Below, in pieces: positions 18,317 through 27,734 of a stretch of 64,000 nt of DNA; position 1 is the stretch's first letter; the number at the start of each line of letters is the position of its first letter. The notes below the pieces were generated by a model, which saw only the letters and a program-made list of their open reading frames with translations, did not search any database and was not told the origin of the DNA. The stretch spans positions 8,047,001 through 8,111,000 of the forward strand of contig NZ_CP051680.1 in assembly GCF_012849095.1 (NCBI RefSeq), written 5' to 3'. A program made the position numbers and the translations under genes. This stretch comes from Cohnella herbarum. GTDB taxonomy: Bacteria > Bacillota > Bacilli > Paenibacillales > Paenibacillaceae.

Positions 18317-19239
18317 GGCGGCTCCTGCTCGTGATTACCGTATTGTTTATCCTCTCCGCCTGCCAATCGGGGAAGGATTCGCGGGAGCAGGATCCGATTG
18401 CCCCGGCTTCCCGGGGGGAAGTCACGATCGGGTCCAAATCGATTACCGAACAATATTTGCTGATGAAAATGAGCGCGTTGCTTCTCAAGGACAGAGGGTA
18501 TAAGGTTAACGAAATGGTGTTTCTCGACAGTCAGGCGGTCCGAACCGCCATGGAGGCGGGAGTCGCCGATATGTACTGGGAATACACGACGACGGCGAGA
18601 ATTTATTATCACAAGAAGTCTTCGCTATACGACCCGGAACAAGCCTATCGCGAAGTTTCCCGCACCGATGCGGCGAAAGGGATCGTATGGCTTTCGAAGA
18701 GTCGATTCAACAGCAGCTGGACGCTTCTGATGCGTAAGGATATTTCCGAGCAACTCCACATCTACAGAATCAGCGATCTTGCCGAATATATTCGCACCGG
18801 TAACACCAAAATGAAGTTCGCCACGAACAGCGAATATTTGCAACGGGAAGACGGGCTTGAGCGGTTGAAAAAAATTTACGATTTCTCGCTATCGACCGAT
18901 CAGGTCGTTGCGATCGAATCCGATTTATTGTCCCAGACGGTCAAGGATGGTCGCGTAGACGTCGCGGTAGGTATGGGCTCGGACCCGCGCATTAAGAAGA
19001 ATGATCTTATTATTCTGGAGGATGACCGGAAAGTGTTCCCTCCTTACGATGCGGCTCCGGTTATTTTGGAACAAACGATGCAACGTTACCCCGACATTCG
19101 CGAGACGCTGGAAAGCTTGACGCCGTATATTACGAACGACAACATGTTGGACTTAATGTACCGGGTCGATATTTTGCAGAAGGATATCACGAAGACTTCG
19201 CGGGATTTCCTTGTGAAAAATAAGCTGTTGGCTCCTTAG
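18313..19239 (+). CDS. Orphan betaine-type binding lipoprotein (OpuAC family) beside the two-component system
   Basis: A 308-residue lipoprotein with a signal ending in FILSAC (lipid Cys near residue 16). The binding domain starts at VTIGSKSITEQYLL, the typical opening of quaternary-amine receptors (ProX/OpuCC), and includes MYWEYTTTARIYY and VAVGMGSDPRI. It overlaps the response regulator gene by four bases, and no permease or ATPase is beside it. It may serve as a ligand-sensing partner of the kinase, or feed the importer encoded at 32.7-37.3 kb. Both ideas are inference. Confidence 0.88.
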   Translation: MRRLLLVITVLFILSACQSGKDSREQDPIAPASRGEVTIGSKSITEQYLLMKMSALLLKDRGYKVNEMVFLDSQAVRTAMEAGVADMYWEYTTTARIYYHKKSSLYDPEQAYREVSRTDAAKGIVWLSKSRFNSSWTLLMRKDISEQLHIYRISDLAEYIRTGNTKMKFATNSEYLQREDGLERLKKIYDFSLSTDQVVAIESDLLSQTVKDGRVDVAVGMGSDPRIKKNDLIILEDDRKVFPPYDAAPVILEQTMQRYPDIRETLESLTPYITNDNMLDLMYRVDILQKDITKTSRDFLVKNKLLAP

Positions 19240-19266
19240 CGGAGAAACGGCGAACAGAGAACAGAA

Positions 19267-19305
19267 CAATCCCCGCTGGATTAACTAGCGGGGATTGCTT
19301 TATTT
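19267..19305 (+). terminator. Rho-independent terminator after the orphan receptor gene
   Basis: CAATCCCCGCT (19267-19277) pairs perfectly with AGCGGGGATTG (19287-19297) and is followed by CTTTATTTT. It ends the kinase-regulator-receptor operon. Confidence 0.88.
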
Positions 19306-19414
19306 TACGAATTGTAATAATTCATATCGCGTTCCGAAGAAAGTTAAAAGGATTAAGCGGAGCGGCAACGAAATGGTTAACATTCGTCATAGCCATACAG
19401 AAGGAGCATGCCCG

Positions 19415-21244
19415 GTGATCCCTAAGATTGTGCACAGCCTGTTAAACCGCGCGCTTAACAAGAAGAGCATTCAATTTCAGATGTTCTTTACCTTCATGAT
19501 CATTACGCTTATCCCGATCGTCATCGTCGGTTACATTACCTTTCGGGTATCCTCGGCGACGATCGCGCAGGAGGTCAAGAACAGCAACGAACAATTGATG
19601 GAGGAAATCGTCAGCAACTACGAGCTGTACTTCCACAATATCGAGATCGATGCCAATAAGTTCGCTTCGCAGATGGTGAACAACAATATCCGATTGAACG
19701 AAAAGGTATACTTCTTCGATACGTTCATCGTGGAGAACATCATGGAAATCAACGATTATTTGCACAGCACGTTCGAAGCGACGGGAAACTTTCTCAGCAT
19801 TCGCGTGTTCTCGGATAACGGGCATTTCATTAGCAGCGCTTTTAACAAAGAAACCTACGAAGTGTATTCGTACAATTCCGAAGCCGATCTGATTTGGCGC
19901 AACGCCATGCTGAACAATCGGGAGGACAAGCTAATCTTCGACGTCCATCCGATCAATCGCGAAGGCTTGATGAGTCTAGTCGCATCCAAACCGGTTATTA
20001 ATCCTTTCAGCGGCAAAAGAATGGGTTACATCAGCTTCGATAAGGAGCTGGAATCCTTCGCTTCCTTGTTCCAACCGTTCGAGAAGCGGGACGGCAGCAC
20101 GATTCAGCTCATCTCGAAGGAAGGTAAAATTCTGTACCATACCGACCGCGCCCAGATCGGAAAGATCGCGAGTCCGGCTTGGCTCGCGAAGACGACGGCA
20201 TCGCTGACTTCCACGGGGGAGGAAGACTTAGAGACGGTCGACCGAGATAATATGGTATTGACGAGCATGATGCCGAACAAGGACGCATATATGGTTAGCT
20301 CCGTTCCGCTATCGATCATCAATAGCCAAGTCGATTCCATTCGCAATATTACGATCTCGATTATGCTGCTATCGATCCTGCTTGTTTTCGGCTTGTCGTT
20401 CGTGCTGTCGCTCTACATTTCCCGGCCGATCAAGCAATTAAGCAAAGCGATGCAGCAGGTAGAACGAGGCCGATTGACGACGAACATCCCGATCAGCGAA
20501 TCGAATCTCGAAACGTGGCTGCTCAGCAAAAGCTTCGAGTCCATGCTCGGCCGGATCAAACAACTGGTGAAGACGCAATACGAGATGGAGCTGCATAAGA
20601 AAGACGCCGAATTGAAGGCTCTTATGATGCAGATTAATCCTCATTTCCTGTACAACACGCTGGAGGTCATTAGCGGCATCGCGGATTACGAGCGGGTGAC
20701 GCAAATCTCGGACATTACCCAATCGCTCAGTAAAATGCTGCGTTACAACATCGATTTGAAATCGGAAGAAGTTCGCATTGCGGAGGAAATCGATAACTGC
20801 AATAACTTCTTCCTGATCTTGAAGAGCCGATTCGAGGACAAGCTTCAAGTCGAGCAGGACATAGACCGGGAGGCGCTCCCGTTCAAAATATTAAAAATCA
20901 CGCTTCAGCCGCTCATAGAAAACGCGGTTAAACACGGAGTCGAGAAGAAGCTGGGGCAAGCGACCGTGCGTCTCGATGTGAGGAAAGAGAAGGATGAGAT
21001 CGTCATTCGGATCGTCGACAACGGCACCGGATTCGATCCGGAAGCATTAGAGGAATTCGAGCGTTTCAAGCATCAGTCGGATACGACCTTCTATGAACCT
21101 GCGGGCGGAAGGAAGGTCGGATTAAAGAACGTATATATGAGGCTCAAAATTTTATTCGGAGACCAGTTGGATTTCGCCATTCGCAGCGTTGAGGGAGAAG
21201 GGACGGCTATTACGATCCGTTTTCCCGCTATACCGGCAAAATGA
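19415..21244 (+). CDS. YesM-type sensor histidine kinase
   Basis: A 609-residue kinase of the LytS/YesM class. A first membrane segment (MFFTFMIITLIPIVIVGYI, about 20-42) precedes a long extracellular Cache-like domain; the second (ISIMLLSILLVFGLSFVL) lies near 310. HAMP, the His_kinase box with the phosphorylated His in QINPHFLYNTLEV, and an ATPase domain with TLQPLIENAVKHG and DNGTGFD follow. GTG 19415 was chosen because AAGGAG lies just before it; the frame is open to 19295. It is paired with the YesN-type regulator at 21259. In this group such pairs usually control a nearby sugar importer. Confidence 0.9.
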   Translation: MIPKIVHSLLNRALNKKSIQFQMFFTFMIITLIPIVIVGYITFRVSSATIAQEVKNSNEQLMEEIVSNYELYFHNIEIDANKFASQMVNNNIRLNEKVYFFDTFIVENIMEINDYLHSTFEATGNFLSIRVFSDNGHFISSAFNKETYEVYSYNSEADLIWRNAMLNNREDKLIFDVHPINREGLMSLVASKPVINPFSGKRMGYISFDKELESFASLFQPFEKRDGSTIQLISKEGKILYHTDRAQIGKIASPAWLAKTTASLTSTGEEDLETVDRDNMVLTSMMPNKDAYMVSSVPLSIINSQVDSIRNITISIMLLSILLVFGLSFVLSLYISRPIKQLSKAMQQVERGRLTTNIPISESNLETWLLSKSFESMLGRIKQLVKTQYEMELHKKDAELKALMMQINPHFLYNTLEVISGIADYERVTQISDITQSLSKMLRYNIDLKSEEVRIAEEIDNCNNFFLILKSRFEDKLQVEQDIDREALPFKILKITLQPLIENAVKHGVEKKLGQATVRLDVRKEKDEIVIRIVDNGTGFDPEALEEFERFKHQSDTTFYEPAGGRKVGLKNVYMRLKILFGDQLDFAIRSVEGEGTAITIRFPAIPAK

Positions 21245-21258
21245 TGGAGGGTTCAGAC

Positions 21259-22860
21259 ATGCAACAGCATTTCGCGGTAAGGATATTGGTAGTAGAGGAT
21301 GAAATCGGAGTCAGGCGCAGCTTGATCGGGAAGCTGCGCGGCGTCGAGCTCCCGATCGAAATCTCGGGAGAGGCGGAGAACGCGGAGCAGGCGCTAGAGA
21401 TGATGAAGAAGGACATGCCCGACATCGTACTATTGGACATGAGAATGCCGGGAATGGGGGGGTATCGTTTTCTTCCGATCCTGAGCGAGCAATTTCCGAA
21501 AGTTAGAGTCATCATTCTAAGCGGCTACTCCGATTTCGAATACGTTCTGCAATCTCTGCGGAACGGAGCGGAAGATTACTTGCTTAAGCCCGTCATTAAG
21601 GAAGATCTGGAGAAGGCGCTTCGCAAGACGATTCAATCGATTCGTTACGAGCTTGAACAGAATAGCCGGAACATCTCTAACGGCATGCTGCTCAACCAAG
21701 CGGTTCCCTTGCTTAAACATCAATTCATGAACAGACTGTTGAAGCCGCAATCGGCTCTGCAGGCCGCGGAGAAATTAGGTCATTTGGGAATTTCCCTTGA
21801 TTACCCCGGTTACTTGATGATCTTGGTGCGCGTCTTGGATTACGCGAAGACGAAATCCCGATTCTTGGAGGAGCCGGAGCTGGTTTTCTTCGTGTTCGAG
21901 AATATCGTTAGCGATACGTTGCCGAAGCCGATTCATTGTTTCCCTCATGAGCACAAGGAAGGGGAGTACGTTTGCTTGATCGGCATGCCGGAGGCGGAAA
22001 ATTCGCAAAGCGAGATCGCCGACTTGAAAGTTCTCTTGGAGTGCCTGCTAGACAATATGAGGCAATTCGGTAAAATTCAAGTTCAGTTGCTCGTGACCCA
22101 AATGTTTCAATCGCTACGATCCGTCGGACTCGTATACCGGCAAGCGGTGGAACAAGCCGACATTGCGGGAGCGAAGGCGCAAGTAAATTACATGGGAGAT
22201 AACGAGGATGACGACTGGGTGACGGAAGTCGCTTCGGAACTTGACTTGGATTCGCTGGTTACGGCGATCGAGGATCGGAACGTCAAGGAGCTGACGGGGC
22301 TCATTCAAGCCTTGTTCGATAGATGGAAGTCTCCGAGGCAAGCGGCGGCCGTCGCTTATTACGCGCTGGAACAAAGCTTGGATAAGCTGTTCGTGGATCC
22401 CGAGTCCATGAGGCAGAGAATGCCCGGACTTTCCCGGCTGCTTGAGCGCGTATCGGATTCGGTCGGACTTGGGAAGGAAATGCTCGTTCTTGCGGTGCAG
22501 ATCGGAGAAGCCGCATCCAAACGCAATCAGGGAGAATCGAGGCAGATGATTTCCCAGGCGCTGAAGTATATCGAGCAGTATTATTTCGAGGACATTACGC
22601 TGGAATCGATATCGAAGAAATTTTTCTTGAACCGTACTTATTTCAGCGAGTTGTTCAAGAACGAGACCGGATGGACGTTCAAGAAATACGTGAATCACAT
22701 TCGCACGGAGAAGGCGAAAAAACTGTTGGTCGATCATGAACTACGCCCATCCGTCGTCGCCGAGCTGGTCGGCATCAAGGACCCCGTTTATTTTACGGTG
22801 CTGTTCAAGAAGATGACGGGCCTGCCGCCGGGGGAATACCAGAAGACGAAAGGCGGCTGA
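21259..22860 (+). CDS. YesN-type response regulator with AraC DNA-binding domain
   Basis: A 533-residue regulator. The receiver domain has VVEDE near residue 12 and the phosphoacceptor in DIVLLDMRMPG. A long central region (about 150-420) of the YesN type leads into two AraC helix-turn-helix units near the C-terminus (LESISKKFFLNRTYFSELFK and RPSVVAELVGIKDPVYFTVL). ATG 21259 follows GGAGG by eight bases; an ATG at 21241 overlapping the kinase stop is the alternative. It probably activates the ABC operon at 24134 when its kinase senses sugar. The gene converges with the lipoprotein gene downstream. Confidence 0.9.
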   Translation: MQQHFAVRILVVEDEIGVRRSLIGKLRGVELPIEISGEAENAEQALEMMKKDMPDIVLLDMRMPGMGGYRFLPILSEQFPKVRVIILSGYSDFEYVLQSLRNGAEDYLLKPVIKEDLEKALRKTIQSIRYELEQNSRNISNGMLLNQAVPLLKHQFMNRLLKPQSALQAAEKLGHLGISLDYPGYLMILVRVLDYAKTKSRFLEEPELVFFVFENIVSDTLPKPIHCFPHEHKEGEYVCLIGMPEAENSQSEIADLKVLLECLLDNMRQFGKIQVQLLVTQMFQSLRSVGLVYRQAVEQADIAGAKAQVNYMGDNEDDDWVTEVASELDLDSLVTAIEDRNVKELTGLIQALFDRWKSPRQAAAVAYYALEQSLDKLFVDPESMRQRMPGLSRLLERVSDSVGLGKEMLVLAVQIGEAASKRNQGESRQMISQALKYIEQYYFEDITLESISKKFFLNRTYFSELFKNETGWTFKKYVNHIRTEKAKKLLVDHELRPSVVAELVGIKDPVYFTVLFKKMTGLPPGEYQKTKGG

Positions 22861-22884
22861 CCGGAAAGTAAGCCCAAAGCCGGA

Positions 22885-23868
22885 TTAGCGGATGGCGCTG
22901 AAGTAATCGACGTTTTCTTGGGTCACTAGCCGGTAGGGGATAAAATAGCTTTTCGCCACTTGGCCGTTCTGCGCGATGTTAATCGCCAGGTTAACGGCCA
23001 TTTTGGCTTGCCCGAGAGCGTCTTGGAACACGGTTGCCGTCAGCTCTCCGTCTTTGACCGCCTGCAAGGCGTCGGGTATCGCATCCACGCCGATGACAGG
23101 TATCCGGATTCCGGCCTCCTTCAAGTAATCCAGCGCGCCGAGCGCCATTCCGTCGTTATGGGAAACGACGGCGTCGATCTTGGAACCGTATTGTTCGTGC
23201 CACTTTTTCATGAGTTCATAAGCGTCGTTCCTTGACCATTTAGCCGTTTCGTCTTCGAGTACGCGGATATTCGGGTATTTATCGAGGACGTTCAGAATCC
23301 CCCTGGCCCGCTGGATTTGGGACGATTGCTCCGGCAAGCCCCTTAGAATGACGATGTTTCCTTCCCCGCCCAAGCTCTCCGCAATGAATTGCATTTGAAT
23401 TTCCCCGGCTTGAATATCGTTGGATCCTACGTAGGTCGTAAGAAGATCGGTATCCGGAATCGTGTTGATTCCGACGACGGGGATACCTGCGTCCACGGCC
23501 ATCTTAACCGCGACGTCGGACTTCGCGGCGTTAACCGGATTCAGGATGATGACGTCGACGTCCTTGGCGATCATATCTTTGACGTCCGCAAGCTGCTGCT
23601 CCGCGTTCGCTTGACCCTCGTAAGAGAACAATACGATATTTTCCCGCGAAGCGACTTCCGCCTCTAATTTGTCTTTAATCATATCCGTAAACTCGAAGCT
23701 GCCGAGTACCGTAAAGCCTAGCCTGATCGGACGAGTCGTCGCTTGCTCCGCGGGAACGCTCGCTACGGGCGTCGGACCGGCTGTGGATGCATCGTTCCTT
23801 GTTCCGCCGAAGCAAGCGGGAAGCAGCAATAAGCTCATGATCGTCCATACAATAGATGCCTTCCGCAT
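22885..23868 (-). CDS. Sugar-binding lipoprotein (RbsB-like), likely sensing partner
   Basis: A 327-residue periplasmic-binding-type protein with a lipoprotein signal ending in LLLPAC (lipid Cys near residue 19). The type I sugar-binding fold starts at IRLGFTVLGSF, with DVDVIILNPVNAAKSD, VVGINTIPDT and VIGVDAIPDALQAVKDGELTA. It resembles the transporter's own receptor at 26747 (shared DALQAVKDG region). It lies on the opposite strand, between the YesM/YesN pair and the ABC operon it diverges from. In clostridia, an extra sugar receptor next to a LytS-type kinase works as a co-sensor (XylFII-LytS); the same role is likely here. Confidence 0.88.
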   Translation of the reverse strand: MRKASIVWTIMSLLLLPACFGGTRNDASTAGPTPVASVPAEQATTRPIRLGFTVLGSFEFTDMIKDKLEAEVASRENIVLFSYEGQANAEQQLADVKDMIAKDVDVIILNPVNAAKSDVAVKMAVDAGIPVVGINTIPDTDLLTTYVGSNDIQAGEIQMQFIAESLGGEGNIVILRGLPEQSSQIQRARGILNVLDKYPNIRVLEDETAKWSRNDAYELMKKWHEQYGSKIDAVVSHNDGMALGALDYLKEAGIRIPVIGVDAIPDALQAVKDGELTATVFQDALGQAKMAVNLAINIAQNGQVAKSYFIPYRLVTQENVDYFSAIR

Positions 23869-24133
23869 GTTCCTCGCACCTCCGCGATAGTTGCCGTACT
23901 TGAATAGGGTATCACATTTTCACGGGCGCGCCAGTATCTAACCTTGAATCCCGACAAAAACGAAAGCAACGTCCAAAAAGATAAATAGAGTTAGCCGAAC
24001 GGAAAACGCATCAGACAAAAATAGAACGACAATCGGAAGAAATCGAAATGTAATCGGGAGGCGCCGGATATAAGATTCGTTTAGGCAAGCAAGCGGGCTA
24101 TGCCGAATCCGTTCCAGACAGGGTGATGCGAAC
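23869..24133. other. Divergent intergenic region between receptor and ABC operon
   Basis: A 265-base region that must hold promoters for both directions. It turns AT-richer around 23,950-24,060. I see no clear -35/-10 pair or palindrome. A CAGGGTG site at 24119-24125 serves the ATPase gene. Confidence 0.4.
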
Positions 24134-25627
24134 ATGGGTGCCGACTTGAACGTGTTGGAGATGAACAATATCTCGAAAACTTTTCCGGGCGTTCATGCAT
24201 TGAAAAACGTAAACCTCGCGGTTAAAAAAGGAACCGTTCACGCTCTGATGGGGGAGAACGGCGCCGGGAAGTCCACGTTGATGAAAATATTGATCGGAAT
24301 GTACACGCAATACGACGGCGAGATCATTTTCAAAGGGGAACGGCTGGCGCATTCCAATATCAAAAGCGCGATCGACGCGGGCATCTCGATGATTCATCAA
24401 GAATTGTCCTACGTGCCTAACATGACCGTATCCGAGAACTTGTTCCTCGGCAACGAACCTAAAAACAGGTGGGGAGTCGTCGACCGGAAGAAGCTTCGCG
24501 AAGACACGCAAAGTTATTTGAATCTGATCGGGGTTAAGCTCGATCCCGGTACGCTCATGAAGGATTTGAGCGTCTCCGAGAGGCAGATGGTCGAAATCGC
24601 CAAAGCGATCTCTTATAAGTCGGACGTCATCATTATGGATGAGCCGACTTCGGCGATCTCCGACCGGGAGGTCGAACGCCTCTTCAAGATTATCGAAGGG
24701 CTGAAGATGAGGGGCGTCGCGATTATTTACATCTCCCATAAGATGGACGAGATCTTCCGCATCGCCGACGAATTTACGGTTTTGCGGGACGGGACATTCG
24801 TAGGCACGCAACCGATCGAAGGCGCGAATATCGACCAGATGATCGCGATGATGGTCGGGCGGCGATTGACCGACTTGTTCCCTCGGCGAACGCCGGAGTA
24901 CGGTGCGGCCGTCCTCGCCGTTCGGAATCTGACGAAACGGGGCGTATTCGAGAATATTTCCTTCGAGGTCCGCAAAGGGGAAATTCTCGGTATCGCAGGC
25001 TTGATGGGCTCGGGTCGAACGGAGGTCGTCAACTGCATCTACGGTTTGGACCGAAGCGACAGCGGCGAGATTCGGATTCGCGATTCCGCCGCTACGATCC
25101 GTAACCCGAAGGACGGCATGCGGCAAGGGATCGGGCTTGTCAGCGAGGATCGCAAGACGCTCGGGCTAGTGCTGCAGTTATCGGTGAAGGAGAACATCAT
25201 GCTTCCCAATTTTCGGCTGTGCACGCGTTATCAGATTGTCTCGGACGCGAAAGAGAAGACGATCGCCGACGGCATCATTAAGGATCTTGCGATCAAGACG
25301 CCGACGCGCGATCAGAAAGCGGGCAATCTGAGCGGTGGCAACCAACAGAAGATCGTTATCGGCAAAGTGCTGCTGGGCAATCCCGAGCTGTTGATTCTCG
25401 ACGAACCGACGAGAGGTATCGACATCGGCGCGAAATCGGAAATTTATAAGCTGATCTCGCAGCTTGCGGAGCAAGGGAAAGCGATTATCGTCGTCTCTTC
25501 CGAGCTTCCGGAGATTATGGGCTTGAGCGACAGAATCGTCGTTCTGCACGAAGGGAAAATCACGGGCGAACTCACGCGGGAAGAGGCAAGCGAAGAAAAA
25601 ATCATGGCGCACGCCTTCGGCAAGTAA
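24134..25627 (+). CDS. Sugar ABC transporter ATPase (RbsA/MglA type)
   Basis: A 497-residue protein with two fused nucleotide-binding domains, the hallmark of ribose/galactose-type importers. The first domain has Walker A GENGAGKST near residue 39, signature LSVSERQMVEIAKA and VIIMDEPTSAI. The second has the degenerate Walker A GLMGSGRTE near 293, LSGGNQQKIVIGK and LLILDEPTRGID. It is the first gene of an operon running to 30880. The sugar is unknown; pentoses, hexoses and inositol are all handled by this family. Confidence 0.93.
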   Translation: MGADLNVLEMNNISKTFPGVHALKNVNLAVKKGTVHALMGENGAGKSTLMKILIGMYTQYDGEIIFKGERLAHSNIKSAIDAGISMIHQELSYVPNMTVSENLFLGNEPKNRWGVVDRKKLREDTQSYLNLIGVKLDPGTLMKDLSVSERQMVEIAKAISYKSDVIIMDEPTSAISDREVERLFKIIEGLKMRGVAIIYISHKMDEIFRIADEFTVLRDGTFVGTQPIEGANIDQMIAMMVGRRLTDLFPRRTPEYGAAVLAVRNLTKRGVFENISFEVRKGEILGIAGLMGSGRTEVVNCIYGLDRSDSGEIRIRDSAATIRNPKDGMRQGIGLVSEDRKTLGLVLQLSVKENIMLPNFRLCTRYQIVSDAKEKTIADGIIKDLAIKTPTRDQKAGNLSGGNQQKIVIGKVLLGNPELLILDEPTRGIDIGAKSEIYKLISQLAEQGKAIIVVSSELPEIMGLSDRIVVLHEGKITGELTREEASEEKIMAHAFGK

Positions 25628-25663
25628 ACGCGTCCGAGAAGCAAAAGTAAGGGAGTCGTTCAT

Positions 25664-26602
25664 ATGGGCCAAACGATTAAAGCAACTTTCACAGGCGATC
25701 TGTTAAGAAAATACGGGTTATTGCTCGCATTGGTGCTCTTATGTGCCGTATTCGCCTCCATGTCTCCAGTGTTCATGACCGAACGTAATCTGCTCAACGT
25801 GCTTAACCAAGTTTCCATTAATGCCATTCTAGCCATCGGCGTAACCTTCGTCATTCTCATCGGGGGCATCGATCTCGGTCTCGGCTCCTACGTCGCGTTA
25901 ACCGGATGTTTAGCCGCCTTATTCGCCAGTTCGGGGGACGGCTTGTTCATCCCGATCCTGCTCGGTATTCTGGGTGGGCTGCTTATCGGGTTCGTGAACG
26001 GAATTATGGTAACCAAAGGAAAACTCGCCCCGTTCATCGTCACCTTGGGCATGATGACGATCGCGAGAGGAGGCGCGCTCGTCGTCAGCGACGGCCGGCC
26101 GATTTCCAATCTTTCTCCGTCTTTTAACGCAATCGGCGGCACATTCCTAGGCATTCAGATCCCGGTTCTTATCGTATTGGTTATTTTCCTCATTTCCTTG
26201 TTCGTCTTGAACAAGACGGTGTTCGGCCGATACGTGTACGCGGTTGGCGGCAACGAAGAAGCGGCCAGGGCGTCGGGCATCAGCGTTCATCGAATCAAGC
26301 TATACGTGTACATTCTGTGCGGGGCATTGGCAGGCGTTGCCGGCATTATCCAAACGGCTCGCATCGAGACCGGCCAGCCGAACATCGGCGTCGGTTACGA
26401 GCTTGACGCGATCGCGGCGGTCGTTATCGGCGGAACGAGCTTGTCGGGCGGTTCGGGAAGAATCACGGGCACGATCATCGGCGCGCTCATTATAGGGGTC
26501 ATTAACAACGGCTTGGATTTGCTCAACGTTCCTTCCTATTACCAACAGATCATCAAAGGTTTGATTATCGTCGGAGCGTTGCTGATCGACCGGAAATCTT
26601 GA
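25664..26602 (+). CDS. Sugar ABC transporter permease (RbsC type)
   Basis: A 312-residue membrane subunit of the ribose-type family with about eight to ten segments. Family blocks are ITFVILIGGIDLGLGSYVAL-type region near residue 65, VTLGMMTIARGGALV near 125, NEEAARASGI (the EAA-like loop) near 198, and VVIGGTSLSGGSGRI near 258. GGGAG precedes the ATG by nine bases. It pairs with the ATPase upstream and the receptor downstream. Confidence 0.92.
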   Translation: MGQTIKATFTGDLLRKYGLLLALVLLCAVFASMSPVFMTERNLLNVLNQVSINAILAIGVTFVILIGGIDLGLGSYVALTGCLAALFASSGDGLFIPILLGILGGLLIGFVNGIMVTKGKLAPFIVTLGMMTIARGGALVVSDGRPISNLSPSFNAIGGTFLGIQIPVLIVLVIFLISLFVLNKTVFGRYVYAVGGNEEAARASGISVHRIKLYVYILCGALAGVAGIIQTARIETGQPNIGVGYELDAIAAVVIGGTSLSGGSGRITGTIIGALIIGVINNGLDLLNVPSYYQQIIKGLIIVGALLIDRKS

Positions 26603-26746
26603 GGAATCGGCGCTTGATTAAGCTTGGGAGGTGTTGACGGGAGTTTGCCGGTCCATTGGCCGGAGTAAGGCATCCAGAGTCGTCGCTTCAGACTCGGAGT
26701 CTCATCGTTTCAACCTAAATCAAACCACTTATCGGAGGTCATGAAA

Positions 26747-27718
26747 ATGAAAAAGAGTTTAAGTTTGATGTTGGTATTATTGCTGGCATTCATGCTGGCG
26801 GCTTGCGGCAACGATAAAGACAATTCTGGCGGTAACGCGTCCGGCTCCCCTGCTGACGAAGGCGGCAACGGCAAAAAAATCGTCATCGGCGTCAGTATTC
26901 TGAACTTGGCGAACGAATTTACGGCAACGCTGGCTAAAGGAATCGAAGAGAAGGGAAAGGAATTGGGCGTCAAGATTATCATCAATGACGGACAGAAAGA
27001 TCCGAACAAACAAATTCAGCAAGTGGAAACTTTTATCGCGCAGAAGGTAGATGCCATTATTTTTAACCCGATCGAAGCCGAAGCTTCGTCTCCGGCGGTG
27101 GATAAGGCGAAAGAGGCGGGCATTCCGATCATTAACGTCAACTCGGTAACGAAATCCGCGCCGGACGCGTTCGTCGGATCCAGAGACCAAGAGTCCGCGA
27201 AAATGGCGATCGATTATCTCGCCGAGAGACTCGGTTCCAAAGGCAATATCGTGATGATGCACGGCCATCTAGGCCAATCGGCGGAAATCGATCGGACGGA
27301 AGGCGCGGTTGAATCTCTGAAAACGTACCCCGACATGAAGCTGATCGCGGAGCAGACCGCCGAGTGGAACCGCGATAAGGCGCTGACTTTGATGCAGAAC
27401 TGGCTTCAAGCGCACGACGGTCAAATTCAAGGCGTATTCGCTCAGAACGACGAGATGGGCATGGGCGCGTTGAAGGCGCTGGAAGACGCGGGCGTTAAGA
27501 AAGACATCGTTCTCGTCAGCGTGGACGCGATCGCGGATGCCCTGCAAGCGGTGAAAGACGGACGACTGGACGCGACGGTATTCCAGAACGCGGCGGCGCA
27601 AGGCGGCGGAGCGCTGGAGACGGCTCTGAAAATCATCAACAAAGAAACGTTCGAGAAAGAAGTGTTCGTACCGTTCGAGCTCGTGACCAAAGACAACGTA
27701 GATCAATACTTGAAGTAA
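26747..27718 (+). CDS. Sugar ABC transporter binding lipoprotein (RbsB type)
   Basis: A 323-residue receptor with a lipoprotein signal ending in MLAACG. The fold follows from IVIGVSILNLANEF, through DAIIFNPIEAEASSPAV and FAQNDEMGMGALKAL, to VDAIADALQAVKDGRLDATV. The ATG at 26747 is eight bases from CGGAGG; a second ATG at 26741 is only two bases away and less likely. The gap before it (26603-26746) has no terminator and contains a small palindrome, AGACTCGGAGTCT (26690-26702), which may affect relative expression of the receptor. It is the transport receptor of the operon; the paralogue at 22885 lies outside it. Confidence 0.92.
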   Translation: MKKSLSLMLVLLLAFMLAACGNDKDNSGGNASGSPADEGGNGKKIVIGVSILNLANEFTATLAKGIEEKGKELGVKIIINDGQKDPNKQIQQVETFIAQKVDAIIFNPIEAEASSPAVDKAKEAGIPIINVNSVTKSAPDAFVGSRDQESAKMAIDYLAERLGSKGNIVMMHGHLGQSAEIDRTEGAVESLKTYPDMKLIAEQTAEWNRDKALTLMQNWLQAHDGQIQGVFAQNDEMGMGALKALEDAGVKKDIVLVSVDAIADALQAVKDGRLDATVFQNAAAQGGGALETALKIINKETFEKEVFVPFELVTKDNVDQYLK

Positions 27719-27734
27719 GGAAGGATTACGGCGC

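Noticed and set aside
18290..18320. Sigma-54 promoter for the orphan receptor gene
   Set aside because: The receptor gene overlaps the regulator gene and no GG-N10-GC element is present, and the regulator lacks GAFTGA.
24098..25126. 342-codon minus-strand gene opposite the sugar ATPase
   Set aside because: Antisense to a well-supported ATPase, no domain, and codon pattern of a shadow frame.
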